A stretch of DNA of 64,000 nucleotides from Chimonanthus salicifolius (lineage: Eukaryota; Streptophyta; Magnoliopsida; Laurales; Calycanthaceae): assembly GCA_013350335.1 (NCBI GenBank), contig CM023539.1, positions 69,894,781 through 69,958,780 on the forward strand. The letters run 5' to 3'. This document shows positions 1 through 12,050 of this stretch, piece after piece. The translations under genes were made by a program, and so were the position numbers. Every line of letters begins with the position of its first letter. The first letter of the stretch is position 1. The notes below the pieces were generated by a model. The model had not been told where the DNA came from, made no database searches, and saw only the letters and a program-made list of their open reading frames with translations.

Positions 1-882
1 TGGACTGAATCAAATAAATGGATCTCAAACCCAAGTACCGAAATCCCGTGTCCTTACTCCCAAGGATCCTACAAAACCACCCCTGCAAAACCATGGGACC
101 CAATCCTATTTGCTAAAACCATTAATGGACCCACGAGTTTCATGAAAACCACTACCCCAAGGTGGCCCAATCCACCAAATTGAGTTTGCTAACAAGTTCA
201 TTGAAATTGAGTTTGCTACACTTAATAATCCCACATTACACTTGCCATATATCAATTACCACCTCAATTATAAACCTTCAAAGGATTTACTTATATATCA
301 ATTTAGAAAGTCATTAACAAAACAAAAAGCAAACATATGACCAATTAAACTTAGTTAGTGAGCTAAAATTCGGCTTAAAGATTGAGCTCCAACCATTAAA
401 TAGTAGCTGTAGTAGAGCATTACATAACCATGGATAATCATACCACTAATGAGGGGAAAAATGCAAGTGATGGAAGTTGGATTTTGTAAATATTTATTGC
501 ACAAATTAGTAAAAGAGTCAGCCAATATGACTCGAGTACTGCAGACTCAAAAAATTGGTATAAAACCTAATTGTATTGGCTCATATTGTCCTTTCTTCAA
601 GAATGATCATTTCCCAAAATCAGTAATCTTATATTTTTTGAGATTTTATCACCGAAATAGGCCAAATGATAGTTAATGATCTAATGGCATCATAAACCAC
701 CAAAAACAACCACCCCTCTCCTGCGCCTCTTTTTACGGGTGTATTGACCATATCAGTCTAATATAGTGTATCATGTGGCCCCCTTGGATTAATATGTATC
801 ATATCGGCCTTGAACTTTGAACATGTCTCACATTTTTAAGAGATAATAAACATTAAATATTCAAAAGGAAATCATATCTTAC
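1..882. other. Left-edge stretch without a recognised gene
   Basis: AT-rich DNA in which I see no convincing exon. It would lie downstream of the LRR exon at 883-954 on the minus strand, so it may be intron of a receptor-kinase gene that continues beyond the window edge. The 75-codon open frame on the plus strand at 449-676 shows no family resemblance and is probably chance. Confidence 0.4.
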
Positions 883-954
883 ACTTGTTCAAGATTGGTC
901 AAATTTCCCAGCTCAGGAGGCAATGAACCAGAGAAGTTATTTGAGCTGAAAGCT
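883..954 (-). pseudogene. Orphan 72-bp LRR exon of an LRR receptor-like kinase (subfamily VIII-2 type)
   Basis: Read on the minus strand, this 72-bp segment encodes one leucine-rich repeat including SNNFSGSLPPELGNLTNLEQ. It is bounded by a GTGCAG acceptor and a GTAAG donor. The 72-bp length with conserved phase is typical of LRR-encoding exons, and the motif matches the extracellular LRRs of plant LRR-RLKs of the malectin-containing VIII-2 group. The rest of that gene is not seen: no partner LRR exon is visible in the preceding 5 kb upstream (a kinesin gene begins there), and any 3' exons would lie beyond the left edge. It may be part of a gene cut by the window, or an isolated exon. The exon identity is fairly certain; gene status is unknown. 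Confidence 0.7.
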
Positions 955-1109
955 CTGCACAAAAACAGAAGTAAATGTTTCAGCATGAAATCACTACAAC
1001 TGCACTAGTATCAAACTAACATGGCAAACTCTACCAAACACTTGCATTGATACACCATATATGTAACTATGTATGAAGCAAGAGAAGCAAGCATGATGTT
1101 GGGAGGATA

Positions 1110-1150
1110 ACACATGCCCCAAGGACTAGTCAGGTTAAAATTATCCCCTA
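1110..1150 (+). repeat. Fragment of the same SINE body
   Basis: A roughly 25-bp stretch matching the 3' body of the SINE at 1808-1832 (CACATGCCCC...AGTC.GGT) with a few substitutions. It is too short to tell orientation or age. Confidence 0.35.
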
Positions 1151-1680
1151 TCCCAGTACAGGTGAGATGCCTGGACAAATTGGTAGGAAAAAAATTAAAT
1201 AGAAGCAAGCATGAGACTCGCCAACAGCCCACAGTTCACATTGGTGGGCAACACTAGCATGGAACAATCAAGTTATAAAGATAATCATATTATGTTCTCC
1301 CTTAGTAATTTATACATCATATTTTTATGAAGCAACACATTCTTTGTATTTTCATATCAGTCTCTTTTCTTATGTATTTATTTATTTTTGGTTTTTTGTA
1401 CATCCGATCACAAAAGCAAAGAGTTTAGAATTAACAGCCACATTATGGACACTCTCTAACTAGGATTAAGATTAGAAAGTTAATAGACAAGAAAAGATGC
1501 TTGCTGGTAATATATATGTGGTAAGCATTCATCCCAATTATTTACAAAACTTCACAATGTTTGTTTTGAAGGCCAGAAAAATTAATGGCTTCTTAGCCTC
1601 CTAAGAAAAGGTGGAACAAGGGGGGCATGACATACTTTTTATTTAGGAAAGAGATTTAAAGAATTTTCTTAAGAATCCAA

Positions 1681-1868
1681 AGGGGTTGGAGTGATGGCTA
1701 GGAACCCGCCTCACGAGGCGGGAGTCCTTACTTTGATTCCTACTCCACCCCAAAGGATCCACTCCCCATAGAGTTAGCTGGTGCGTGTGGGTGGGAAAGG
1801 AGGCTGGCACATGCCCCGAAGATTAGTCGGGTGCTCTAAGAACCTGCTGCCATCCATATAAAAAAAAA
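1681..1868 (+). repeat. tRNA-derived SINE
   Basis: The element begins with a tRNA-like head with a box-A-like GATGGCTAGGA, a small GC-rich hairpin and a degraded box-B-like TTTGATTCCTAC. It ends in a body about 190 bp long with a poly(A) tail. The motif TCTTAAGAA occurs just before the head and just after the A tail, which is consistent with a target-site duplication. A second fragment of the same body (CACATGCCCC followed by TAGTC) is at about 1114-1139. Confidence 0.6.
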
Positions 1869-2959
1869 ATCTTAAGAACCTTCTTGGCTGACCCCTCCAT
1901 AAATTTCTTAAACTTATTAAGCATGAACCCTCAAATTTCTCCAAAAATCTCTCAATTTTTTATAACCATCCTGTTGTCCTACTTTTGGGCTTCTTTTAAT
2001 GGGTAAGAAAGAATTTCTCCGCCTCTCTTTTCTATCTCTTCTCCTCTGTTCTCTATTTTCTTTACTCTTCTCTCATACATGGGTTCTCTATACAACTAAC
2101 AACACATATGCGAGCCTTACTAAGAATATGCACTGATTTAAATTTCCATACATTTAGTGGGTTTAAATATGAACAAAGTCAGTTGTTTTTAGTGTTTGTG
2201 GCGTGCCAAAACAAAATCAACATCTGTTGACTGAATTAAGTCATTAACACATGCCTTAGCATGTGCAGTAATAGGAATAAGTGAAAAACTCTTTGTTTAT
2301 GAAGGTCAGTTGAAGATTTTTGTTTTGATTTATCATTATGATGATTATCAATGACATAATATAACATATATGGTGTTGCCATAGATGATTAATTTTGAAA
2401 TATTTCACATATGATGTATAATTTTATTTAAAAATTATAGACAATCAATCAAACACTTGCATTTACCTTTCACTCTCTGTGTATGCTTATATGTGGGATC
2501 AATTTAGTTCCATGTGATTGGTCCATTTCAATGGTCCCTATGCTCAAAAATAGGAACTACAAAGAATATATATACATATACACATATACAGAATCGTATG
2601 TGTCTCTATATTGGATAACCAAAGGTGCAAATGAACAAAAGAGAACAGTATATGAGATGAATGCTTGGATTTTCTTTGTATGATTGCAATGGCAGCTTCC
2701 CTCAATTTTCTAGCGAGAAGACAGAGAACTCAAGAAAGCTGATATAGATAGATGGAAAGTAGTGATTGATGATGATGGGTGAAAATCCAATATGAGAATG
2801 TGGAGTACGTGCATGTGAGGATCAGGAATGATCATAGGCTAGTTGGCCCTAGTGTTTTTTCTGGGGTCGGCTTTTTTATTTCTAGCCTTCTCTTTAACCC
2901 CATCGTAAGCCATAAACTTTGTAACTCCATAATCCATCATCTCATTCTTTATCCCTTCA

Positions 2960-4876
2960 CTCGTGTTAGTCACTTATTCTCATGTGTAAATGACGTTAAT
3001 GCAATCATCTATTTAACATCATCACTATCATTAAATTATCATAATTAAAAAAGGCAAACACATACAAATTAAAAAAAAGACATACCAATAATGAATGATG
3101 TCGATGATTTATTGCAGTGCTTGAAAACATTTAATTGATTACGTTTCCATCCCTCTGTCACAAAATATTTCCTACACCCACTCTCCCTCCCCAAACAAAA
3201 ACAAGAAATCATCAAATCAAATTCTATCAAAAAGTACCGTAACAAAAATGTAAAGATATAAAATATTGACACGTTATATAATTCACATTTAGCAAATATT
3301 ATATGTTAAGATCGCAAAAAATTTAAAATTTAGTCCAAAATCTCAATTCTTCTCAGCCTAACTCAGTTGACTCGAAAAAACTTAAGACATTGTACAATTT
3401 AAGAAAATCAATAAAACTCGGCAAAACTCGGTAAAAGTCAAAAAATCAACGAACTCAAATCAATCTATAACCAAGTGAAGATGAAGTTTTGAGATTTTGA
3501 ACTATTTTAATAATTACGATCTTTCATGCTACATCTTTCTCAATATGCTAAAAGTGAAACGTCCTAAGCCTTACCATCCTTAAAAACTATCATCATTTTA
3601 ATCCATTACCATCAACGCATTTCAAACCATAATCTATTACCCTCATCAAATTCACTAATCATTATCACCATAATAAAGAAATGAAAATGAAAAGGACGAT
3701 GAAGAAAGGCATACATGTAGTGATGTCCATAATTTCTTCTAATGTTCGTAAGCTTTAAATGGAACATGTTTCAACGTCTTCATCACCATAATCTATTTAC
3801 CATTATCAACACACTATCATTATACATAAAAAAAAAAAAAAGAGATAAAGAAAAAGACAGAAAAAGACATACTTGAACACAATCACCAACCCCATAAGGT
3901 GCGCAATCACCTCCGCCACTGGGCACAATAGATAAAATAAGAAATAATTGAATTAAATTTTAATAAGTTGTGCAACAATAACAATATAAAGACATTCAAT
4001 ACCCACATGTTAAGTAATTAATAATGATCAAACATGCAATTGATCACGTGTTAGTCATTTCTTCTCATGTGCTAATGACGTTAATGCAATCATCTATTTA
4101 ACATCATCACCATCATTAAATTATCATAATTAAAAAAGGCAAATACATACAAATTAAAAAAAGGCATACCAATAATGAATGATGTCGATGATTTGTTGTA
4201 GTGCTTGAAAACATTTAATTGATTACGTTTCCACCCCTTTGTCACAAAATATATCCTGCACCCACTCCCCCTCCCCAAACAAAAACAAGAAATGATCAAA
4301 TCAAATTATATCAGAAAATACCGTAACAAAAATGTAAATATATAAAATACTGACACGTTATATAATTCATATTCAGCAAATATTATATGTTAAGATCGCA
4401 AACATTTTAAAATTTAGTCCAAAATCTCAATTCTTCTTGGCCTAACTCGGTTGACTCTAAAAAACTTAAGCCATTGTACAACTTAAGAAAATCAATCAAA
4501 AACGGCAAAAGTCGGTAAAAGTCGAAAAATCAACAGACTCTATGCAAATCAATCTATAACCAAGTGATGCTGAAGTTTTGAGATTTTGACCTATTTAAAT
4601 AATTACGATCTTTGATGCTACATCTTTCTCACTATGCTAAAAATGAAATGTCCTAAGCCCTACCATTCTTAAAAAGCATCATCATTTTAATCCATTACCG
4701 TCATCAAATTCACCAATAATTATCACCATAATAAAGAAATGAAAATGAAAAGGACGATTAAGAAAGGTATACCTGTAGTGATGTCCATAATTTCTTCTAA
4801 TTTTCGTAAGCTTAGAATGGAACATGTTTCAACGTCTTCATCACCATAATCTATTTACCATCATCAGCACACTATC

Positions 4877-4947
<71 letters not shown>

Positions 4948-5562
4948 AATAAGACAAAAAAAAGACATACTTGAACGCAATCACCAATCTTATAAGATGC
5001 ACAATCACCTCCGCCACTGGGCACAATAAATAAGCAATGAATGAATCAAATTCTAATAAGTTTTACAATAATAACAATAAAAAGACATTTATTACCCACA
5101 TGTTTCGTACTTCATAATGATCAAACATGCAATTGATCATGTGTCAGTGTCTTTCATCTCTTAGTTGTAGATATGTCTCATTCCACCCCTCCCCTCTCCT
5201 CTCCAAAAAAAAACAAGAAATGGTCAAATAAAATTATAGTAGAAACTACCGCAACAAAAATGTAAAGACATTAAATACCCACACGTTACAAACTTCATAA
5301 TGACCAAACATTATTTGTTAAGATTGCAAACATTCTAAAATTTAGTCCAAAATCTCAATTTTACTCGGCTTAACTTGGTTGACTCAAAAAAACATAAGAC
5401 ATTGTAAAACTTGAGAGGATCAATTAAACTCGGCAAAACTCGGTAAAACTCAAAAAATCAACTGAATCGATAAAAAAACTCAAATCAATTTATGAACAAG
5501 TGAAGCTCGTGTTTTGAGATTTTGAACTATTAAAATAGTTGCGATCATTGATGTTGCAAACA
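2960..5562. repeat. Diverged partial block of the 1.08-kb tandem repeat (about 2.4 units)
   Basis: The sequence repeats with a spacing of about 1,085 bp and is clearly homologous to the main array at 17.1-31.1 kb. For example, the GCGCAATCACCTCCGCCACT segment appears at about 3,900 and, slightly changed, at about 4,997. Copies of the splice-bounded segments are present on the minus strand: segment C at about 3,087-3,172 and 4,170-4,255, A at about 3,885-3,930 and 4,968-5,013, B at about 3,712-3,735 and 4,757-4,780. The rightmost part (5,100-5,560) is a more diverged variant whose C segment is destroyed. The block stops about 29 bp beyond the splice donor of kinesin exon 6. Confidence 0.85.
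4878..4944. repeat. (TA)n microsatellite
   Basis: About 67 bp of uninterrupted TA dinucleotides. It sits inside a unit of the 1.08-kb repeat, at the place where main-array units have a short A tract. Confidence 0.95.
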
Positions 5563-5591
5563 GCTATGATAGACAAAATGCCAGTACAAAC

Positions 5592-8500
5592 CTGTAAGGT
5601 ATATGACCAGAATGTTCCACAAGTGCAGTTATCACACGTCCAAGGGTGAGTAGACTCCTATTGATCTCTCCTGCCTCCCTTGCTCGACCCTGGAAATTCA
5701 TTTACACAGAACAAAGTTTTTTCTACACTTCAATAGACATGGCACAAATGATAACACTGTGCCCATTTGTAAAATTTTAGCATGCAAAAAGAAATTATAC
5801 AATAGGAACAATCATATCAAGATGGATGGTATCACAAGCGCTGATGCCTAAGTTAAGAGTAACAAGGCCAACCATTGATGATCAGGGCAAAATGTTGCAT
5901 TAGAAAAACATCCATAGTCACCAACAACCTATCCTAATAACTATTTCAAGTTTTCAACCTTAAAAATAATAAAAATATCCATAAAATGGTGATATCAGAG
6001 AAGTAGAATCCAGTTCGCATACAAAAGTGAATGTTTAATTATAGCACTTCTATCAGTTCCCTCTGCACTCAACAATTGAAAAAATTAATAGGATTACTCC
6101 TCTAATACACAATCAACACCAACAAAAACATTGAAAATCTCTTGTGATGAAGTGCAGCCACAAAAGATACATGCTGGCAGATGGATAGATAGGGATTGAT
6201 TGAGAGAGAGTTGCAATTTAGAGTTTTCAAAATGGATAATTGCAATTGGAGCCAAGATCATGTGGAATGCAGACTATTGAAGATTGTGTTACATGATAAT
6301 GCATACCTCTCGTGCACCTGATCTAGAAATGTTCTCTGAGCCAGCTAGGTCTACAAGATTAAGCTTGCCACATTTTATGAGGTCTTCATTTCCAATAGTT
6401 GTTTCTTTGACATGGATGGTTATGAAGAATATAGAATGAGAACGACTACAACAACAAACCACAGTTCATTTCATTAAATTTCTTCATTCCTTTGGACATG
6501 GCATCAATATACATAAAAAAAATATTACCTGCTATGCTTGTTCAACAAGGTATCAGTTGTGCGCCTTTTGGTAGATCCTCTTTCCAAGATATTGTAAATT
6601 TCACTTGCACTATAAACAATTTCTTCTTGTAGGCCTCTTACAACCACACCTCCCTTCCTGTCCTCCATTAAGGAAACAGGTTTCCTTTGTTTATCACCCT
6701 CAAATTTGATACAATCTTCAAGAGCTAATAAATCAGTTATTTCTTCATTGTAGCGCTCCAAGAAAGTCACTTTCATACTATAGTCAGCATTTTGTGCTTC
6801 CAATGTTTCAAAGATTTGGCGAACTGCTCTTGGAATTACACCAGCGTCAACAGGCAACTCTCCACTCTAGATTGAATGAGAAACACATCGCGTTGTGTCA
6901 CAATGAAGGAAGAGTTACCTATTTAACCATAAATAGTGCATTTCAACAAAAATAAAGATACCTTGTTTCTCATTTCACCCTCCATTGTGTATGTTTTCCC
7001 TATGCCTGTTTGCCCATATGCAAAGACAGTGCAATTAAAACCTTCAAGGACTTCACTGACAATAGGTGAAACAGCTTGGTCATATATTGATCTTTGTTGT
7101 GCTTTTGGCCCAAAGACCTGCACCAAATAATTTAAAGAAGACAATGATAAAGTTCCATTATAAAAAATTGTCACCATTCAAGGAAAAGAAAGTGATGTAC
7201 CTACCTTATCAAAGGTGAACGATCTCTCTACTTGCTTATTGGCTATACTTTGGAAAGCAATGACTTCTCTTTTTTGCTTATTGCATGATAGAACTCTTGG
7301 GACATTCAATCTTTGTTCATCATCAGATAATGGCCTGGTAGTATAAACCAATTATTTGTTGCACTTCATTCATATCAAGGGTTCTAAAAGAAATAGTAAA
7401 TCTTAATCACTAGCATTCTACATTACACATAAAGAAATCTTGCATTTATATGCACAATCAGTTTCTACCACACCCCGATGATGCTCAAATCCCCAAACTA
7501 TTACTGCCACACTGTCAAATCAGGTGAGACCCTACTTTACAAGGAACTCAATCTTACTGTAATGTAGATATCATAACAACTTGAAAGACATGACATGAGG
7601 TACACAACGGGTTCAATTGCTTAAACAGATTTCCTTGAAAGACAAACACACCCATTGATCGATGCTAGTTATTGATCTAATGAGATGTATGCTAGCCATC
7701 CATGAATTGAAATTTACGTTTGTTGCCTTCGATCCAAAGGATGTAAATGATTAATGGGACAAGTGTTTTGCCTTCAGGCACTGTTTGGTGGGTCCAAGCT
7801 GTTTTACACAAATGCAACTCATTTATGAGTGAATTTTTTTTACGAACACATGCTCTATTATTTCAAAAAGAACACGCACACACAAGTATTATTTTATGAT
7901 GGGAAGTTAAGACTAAGAAATCCAATATATAAAATAGAAGAACAACTAATACATGTTCATACTTCGAAAGGAACTTTTAGATCACCAAAATTCAACTCTA
8001 TCAGTATGTGCATGAAAAGGACTATTGAAACAAAAGCAGTGAACGAAAGAAAAGCGTTGAATCATTTGTTATGCATGCCCACTGATGGGTGGTCCTAATA
8101 CTATGATGCCTTTGGAATTTGGAGCTACCAAAGTAAGATGGGCTTTATTGTGTGGACACTATGGAATTGCCAATAAATTTTTTCACCTAGTCCATGTCAA
8201 TAATCCCTTGTACACCTTCATTCGATCAAGCCCTCTTATTTATAGTGTAAAAAAAAAACAAATACATTGTATGCCACCTTCAAAGGGATGGGCGTCCAAG
8301 TCTATTTTTCGCCTATGCCATCTTAGTAATTTTTTTACACCCTTATTTGATTAAGCCCTCTTAGTTATAGTGTAAGAAAATAAACTAAAAATTACATTGT
8401 AAGCAATCTATATAAAGGGATGGGGGGGCATCCAAGGCTTTTTTCGCCTATGCCATGGGTTACGTAAATGTATTGTACATGGAACATCGCATTTTTGTAA

Positions 8501-9130
8501 CAAAAAGGAAAGTATAAATGTCACAAGTATAATCACCAACTAGTAAAGTGATGGGCATGCAAGATTTCCTCATGTCACTATCAAAGAAATGAAGAGTAAT
8601 GCGTCTATGGAAGAGAGATTCTTTTTTAAGCTAGTAGAGTATGCGGTTTTAGTGAAAAAAAAAATAGTCATAAATGAGTACATGGTTTTAATGAAGAAAA
8701 TATATTTGAGTTATGATAGTGTACATTGACTAAAAAGTAACAAATCATATGTGATGGGGGCTCAATGGACCCATTAGATAAATGAAGGGGAAAGGGTCAT
8801 GAATGCCTCAAAAGGAAAAACAATTAGCAATCATGCCGCTGGCATTGACAATTGAGATTTTTTTTTTTGTAATTTTATTAGAGAATAACACTCTAAGTGA
8901 AGTCATTTTTTAATCAAGTAGGGTAGGGAAAATGGTTTTAGTAAGAAAATAATCATTTGCAAATGAGTTATCATAGTATGCAATAAATTAAAATCGAGAT
9001 GTCTCATGTAATGGAGCTTTTGGACCCACTAAATACATAGCCTGCATAGTCGTGGGTGTGAGTGTTGGAGTCCGACATGGGTGCAAGGAGTTGAACTCAT
9101 TAAACCAAAAGACGATCCAAGGACTTGTCA

Positions 9131-9166
<36 letters not shown>

Positions 9167-11282
9167 AACGAAAGGGTAAGTTCATTCAAAGAGGGGAAAA
9201 AATCCGAAAAGAATACACAAAATTGAGCTCACAACGAGAGCAGCAAAGAAGCCCACAACCCGGGCCAAACAAAAAACGAAAGACAAAAAATCCCAGAGGG
9301 ACACTATAAGTCAGTAAAGACTCCCGTACCAAAAAAAGATAGAATGGGAGTAGTAATGTTGTTAGTCTAGGCTTTAAGATTCAAATAAGAAATGTCATTT
9401 TTTCTTAACAATGTACAAATGCTTAACGTGAAGGCAATCGAGAGCAACAGCATGAGCATGAGTTCTAAAACTCCAGTGGTAGGCAGTAGGACAAGTGATG
9501 GCTGAGAGAGTCTCAGGATCAGGGAATAGAGTCCGACTGACAATTAGGTTCTGCCGCAAGCAAGATTGAAGGATCAACTGACAGAGATACAGAGTAGAAG
9601 GAGAGCAACACAGAGAATGGGCCGGCAAAGCACAGTAGCCCAAGGCCTGCCAGTTATCATCACACAGCTAGGCACCAAAGATGAGATGGTGGCGGACATG
9701 AAGTTGAAAGACAGGGTGGAGGTGAAAGTCATGGGAAAGGGGCAGGTAATAGAACTGGAAGAGGCAGTGGACTCAAGGCTGGAAGGTCCCATATGGCAGA
9801 GAAAAGATTGCCAGCCAAAGAAAGATCACGATTGGAGATAACACATATTTAAATACATTTAAATTTAAATTTGAATTTAAATTTATTTTAAATGAAAATA
9901 AGGCATGAAAATAACACTAAAAGAAAATAATGTACCAGCTTTACTAAAATCAATCTTGTCAAAGATATCATATTTTCTTTAGGTTTCAAGGGGACAAAGG
10001 AGTCGTAATATTTTACTTATTTTAGAAAACAATGACAAAAACTATTTCACGAGTCCACGAAGAATCTGTGAAGAGTCTAACATGATTGCATTACACATTT
10101 TAAAGATTGAATGCAACATAACAATCAGGTACAACATTCAATTCTAATGCAATAAAATGGGTGGTTAAATTCAAATATGAATGGCTCTAACTCATTGCTT
10201 GATTCCCTCATATGAGGTATTCATCATTGACCAGTGGCGTTTCTTGTTTGCCATTTTGGAATATCACAATTTTTGCTTGTATCTTAAGGAGGCATTGAGC
10301 CCAAGCAGCTGATACACGTCATGTTTTTCAAGCTGTGGTTAGTTGATGGCTCTCAGTGGCCAACAACAAATTAGCATGTTGCTGGTTACTTATCGCCTTG
10401 AGATCTAAGACAATAAAACAATCAAAATTAAATTCAAATATGAATTGGCCTATCATAATAATTGTTTAACCATCGTATGGAGAAAGAAATTTGGAGAAAA
10501 TTTATCTCATTTTCAGAAAATTTTAAGACGTTGGGATGTTGAGATGGCTACTTTGGAGAAACGTACTCCTACTGACATCCTCTTTGAGATATAGGCCCAT
10601 CAAGTGCCACCATTAAGCCCAACTTATATCTGGTGGGGCCGTTAAGCTTATCACAGTTCTAGATGCAGTGATATTAAGTTGTTTTTATGCTACAATAGGG
10701 TCGTTATCAAATATTCTAAGTGGGTGATGGTTTCTAAAATGAAATAGGGATATTACAATAAATGGGGCACTTTCTACAATTTTGAAGAAGGGTAAACCTA
10801 ACATTTTACTTGAAAATAGCTGGGATTTTGTTGGGGGTGGCTGGAATGGTGATAGATATTTGACAATGAGTGCTAATTATTGGATTTTAGAATTTAGATA
10901 ACTCAAGGAAGTAATTACATATTCAATAACATAGAGGCTTAATGGGTTATTTGGGAATAACCCATTCATCAAAGGTTGTACACATTGGACAAATAGAAAT
11001 AACGGAAAACAAAGAAGAAAGTGTAACTGTGAAATAAAAAAATAATAAGCTAAAAGTCCAAAATGCAAATGGTTAAAGTAAAGATAGAAAGATGTGCCAA
11101 CCCAACCTGCATCTTAGCAGCACCTGAACATTAACCTCTCCTTCTCTGTCCTGCCGATTTGAGTTCCCATCTGTCCATCTAAGTTCTTTATGCCGCTTTT
11201 CAGTGCGAGGCGTCTGAAATGGGGATGATAAAGATGATGAAACTGTAGATCCAGTTTTCCTCTGATCTGGAGTAAATGCCAT
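5592..11282 (-). CDS. Kinesin-5 (BIMC/Eg5 class, KRP125-like), 5' half: six motor-domain exons
   Basis: Plant kinesin-5 proteins are plus-end-directed mitotic motors that organise spindle and phragmoplast microtubules. Coding exons on the minus strand, all with GT/AG borders and consistent phase: 11107-11282, 7205-7334, 6962-7117, 6529-6866, 6307-6445 and 5592-5689, giving about 345 codons. The start was chosen at MAFTPDQRK, which is followed by the family N-terminus ending [10 protein letters not shown]. Visible motifs are the P-loop [13 protein letters not shown] (family usually GQTGTGKT), [12 protein letters not shown], switch I NKHSSRSHSIF across the exon 4/5 junction, switch [10 protein letters not shown], and [20 protein letters not shown]. 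No later exon (DSKLTRLL motif, neck, coiled coil, tail) is visible between 5592 and the left edge; repeat DNA begins 29 bp past the exon 6 donor. It could be a truncated duplicate or a gene with very long introns running off the window. The putative 5'UTR intron is 11301-11466. Confidence 0.85.
8178..8460. repeat. Degenerate tandem repeat, period about 125-136 bp
   Basis: Two full copies and the start of a third of a segment beginning TTTTTC(A/G)CCTA(G/T), containing AAGCCCTCTTA.TTATAGTGTAA and a GGGATGGG...TCCAAG motif. It lies in the kinesin intron. Confidence 0.7.
9133..9164. repeat. (TA)n microsatellite
   Basis: About 31 bp of TA dinucleotides within the kinesin first intron. Confidence 0.9.
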
Positions 11283-11300
11283 GATCTGTGTCGAACAGGT

Positions 11301-11466
11301 CTGCAATCAGAATTTTGGGCAAAATTAGTGCAAAGAAAGATTAAATCCAATCACACTATAAACATGTGCCTCAATTTTAGTCCGAAAGGGGAAAGGGAAG
11401 AAAAGAACGTAAAATGACTCATATTCAAACATGAAAAACCAAACCGACATTTGTAATCAAACTTAC
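11301..11466 (-). other. Putative 5'UTR intron of kinesin-5
   Basis: On the minus strand a GTAAGT donor (11466-11461) and a pyrimidine-rich tract ending in TTGCAG (11301) bracket 166 bp, 18 bp upstream of the chosen ATG. This is inferred from splice consensus only. Confidence 0.5.
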
Positions 11467-11470
11467 ATAT

Positions 11471-11972
11471 ATGATGAACAAGAAAAGAGCGGACAAAATG
11501 AAGGGATATTGGGATTCCTGTATACGAAGAATCAGGAAAAGATCGATTGAAATCTCTCTCTTTCTCGGATTACCAGAGGATTGGCAGCAGGGTGAGCAGA
11601 TCGGTTTGCATTGGGGTTGTGCAAAACGACGGGCAAATCTGGGGTTTTTTCAGATCTGAGAGTGGAGGCCATCACACGCCAGAGTCAGCCAGATCTGAGC
11701 AGATCTACAGGTCAGTTTGCAAAGAGGGCAGCAGCGCTGGAAACAGAAGCTGCAACCTCGTCGAGCGTCAGAGAAAGGGAGGCGAGCAGAGGCAGCTGCT
11801 GCGAGCGGCAAACACAAAATTTGTCTGCGTCGGATCAGAAAAGAAGAAGGGGTTGAGCAGGAAGGGCACCCAGAAAGCATCGCCGGTAGAAAAGGGAAGA
11901 AGCACGGCTCAACGGCTTTAAAATTTGAACTTCTAGCCGTTGAGGTGGACGAAGATTCTTCGTCACCTTTGA
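11471..11972 (-). promoter_or_regulatory. Putative kinesin-5 promoter/5'UTR with paired mitosis-type AACGG motifs; duplicated at 42238-42739
   Basis: A GC-richer island directly upstream of the kinesin start. It holds a perfect 10-bp inverted repeat, CTCAACGGCT at 11908-11917 and AGCCGTTGAG at 11935-11944, around a TTTAAA-rich spacer. AACGG is the core of MSA elements that drive G2/M transcription of plant mitotic genes, including kinesins; one arm matches the 11-base MSA consensus at about 10 positions. The segment ends 4 bp before the putative 5'UTR splice donor. Overlapping open frames on both strands (up to 128 codons) look like by-products of the base composition. A 502-bp copy, about 98% identical, lies at 42238-42739. 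Confidence 0.6.
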
Positions 11973-12050
11973 TAGTGTCTTGCATAAGTTCTTTGGTTTC
12001 ATTGATGAAATTTTTAACTTCTTGAAAGGGGACCAAGAAAGAGATGCTAC

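Larger units (their letters stand above)
7335..11106 (-). other. Large first coding intron of the kinesin-5 gene
   Basis: A 3.77-kb intron between exons 1 and 2. It contains a (TA)n tract, degenerate tandem duplications at 8.2-8.45 kb, and AT-rich filler. I recognise no gene inside it; the longer frames at 9.4-9.84 kb overlap on both strands without family resemblance. Confidence 0.6.

Noticed and set aside
4841..5026. Minus-strand frame with a long Tyr-Ile run
   Set aside because: This is the translation of a TA microsatellite.
9566..9841. 91-codon plus-strand frame with an overlapping 72-codon minus-strand frame
   Set aside because: Protein-like at first sight, but there are no splice sites, homologue or promoter context. 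It lies inside the kinesin first intron and is likely repeat-derived.
11547..12036. Overlapping frames of 80-128 codons on both strands near 11.6-12.0 kb, repeated at 42.3-42.8 kb
   Set aside because: Frames are open on both strands because of GC-rich, stop-poor composition. No family is recognised, and the location fits promoter/5'UTR DNA.
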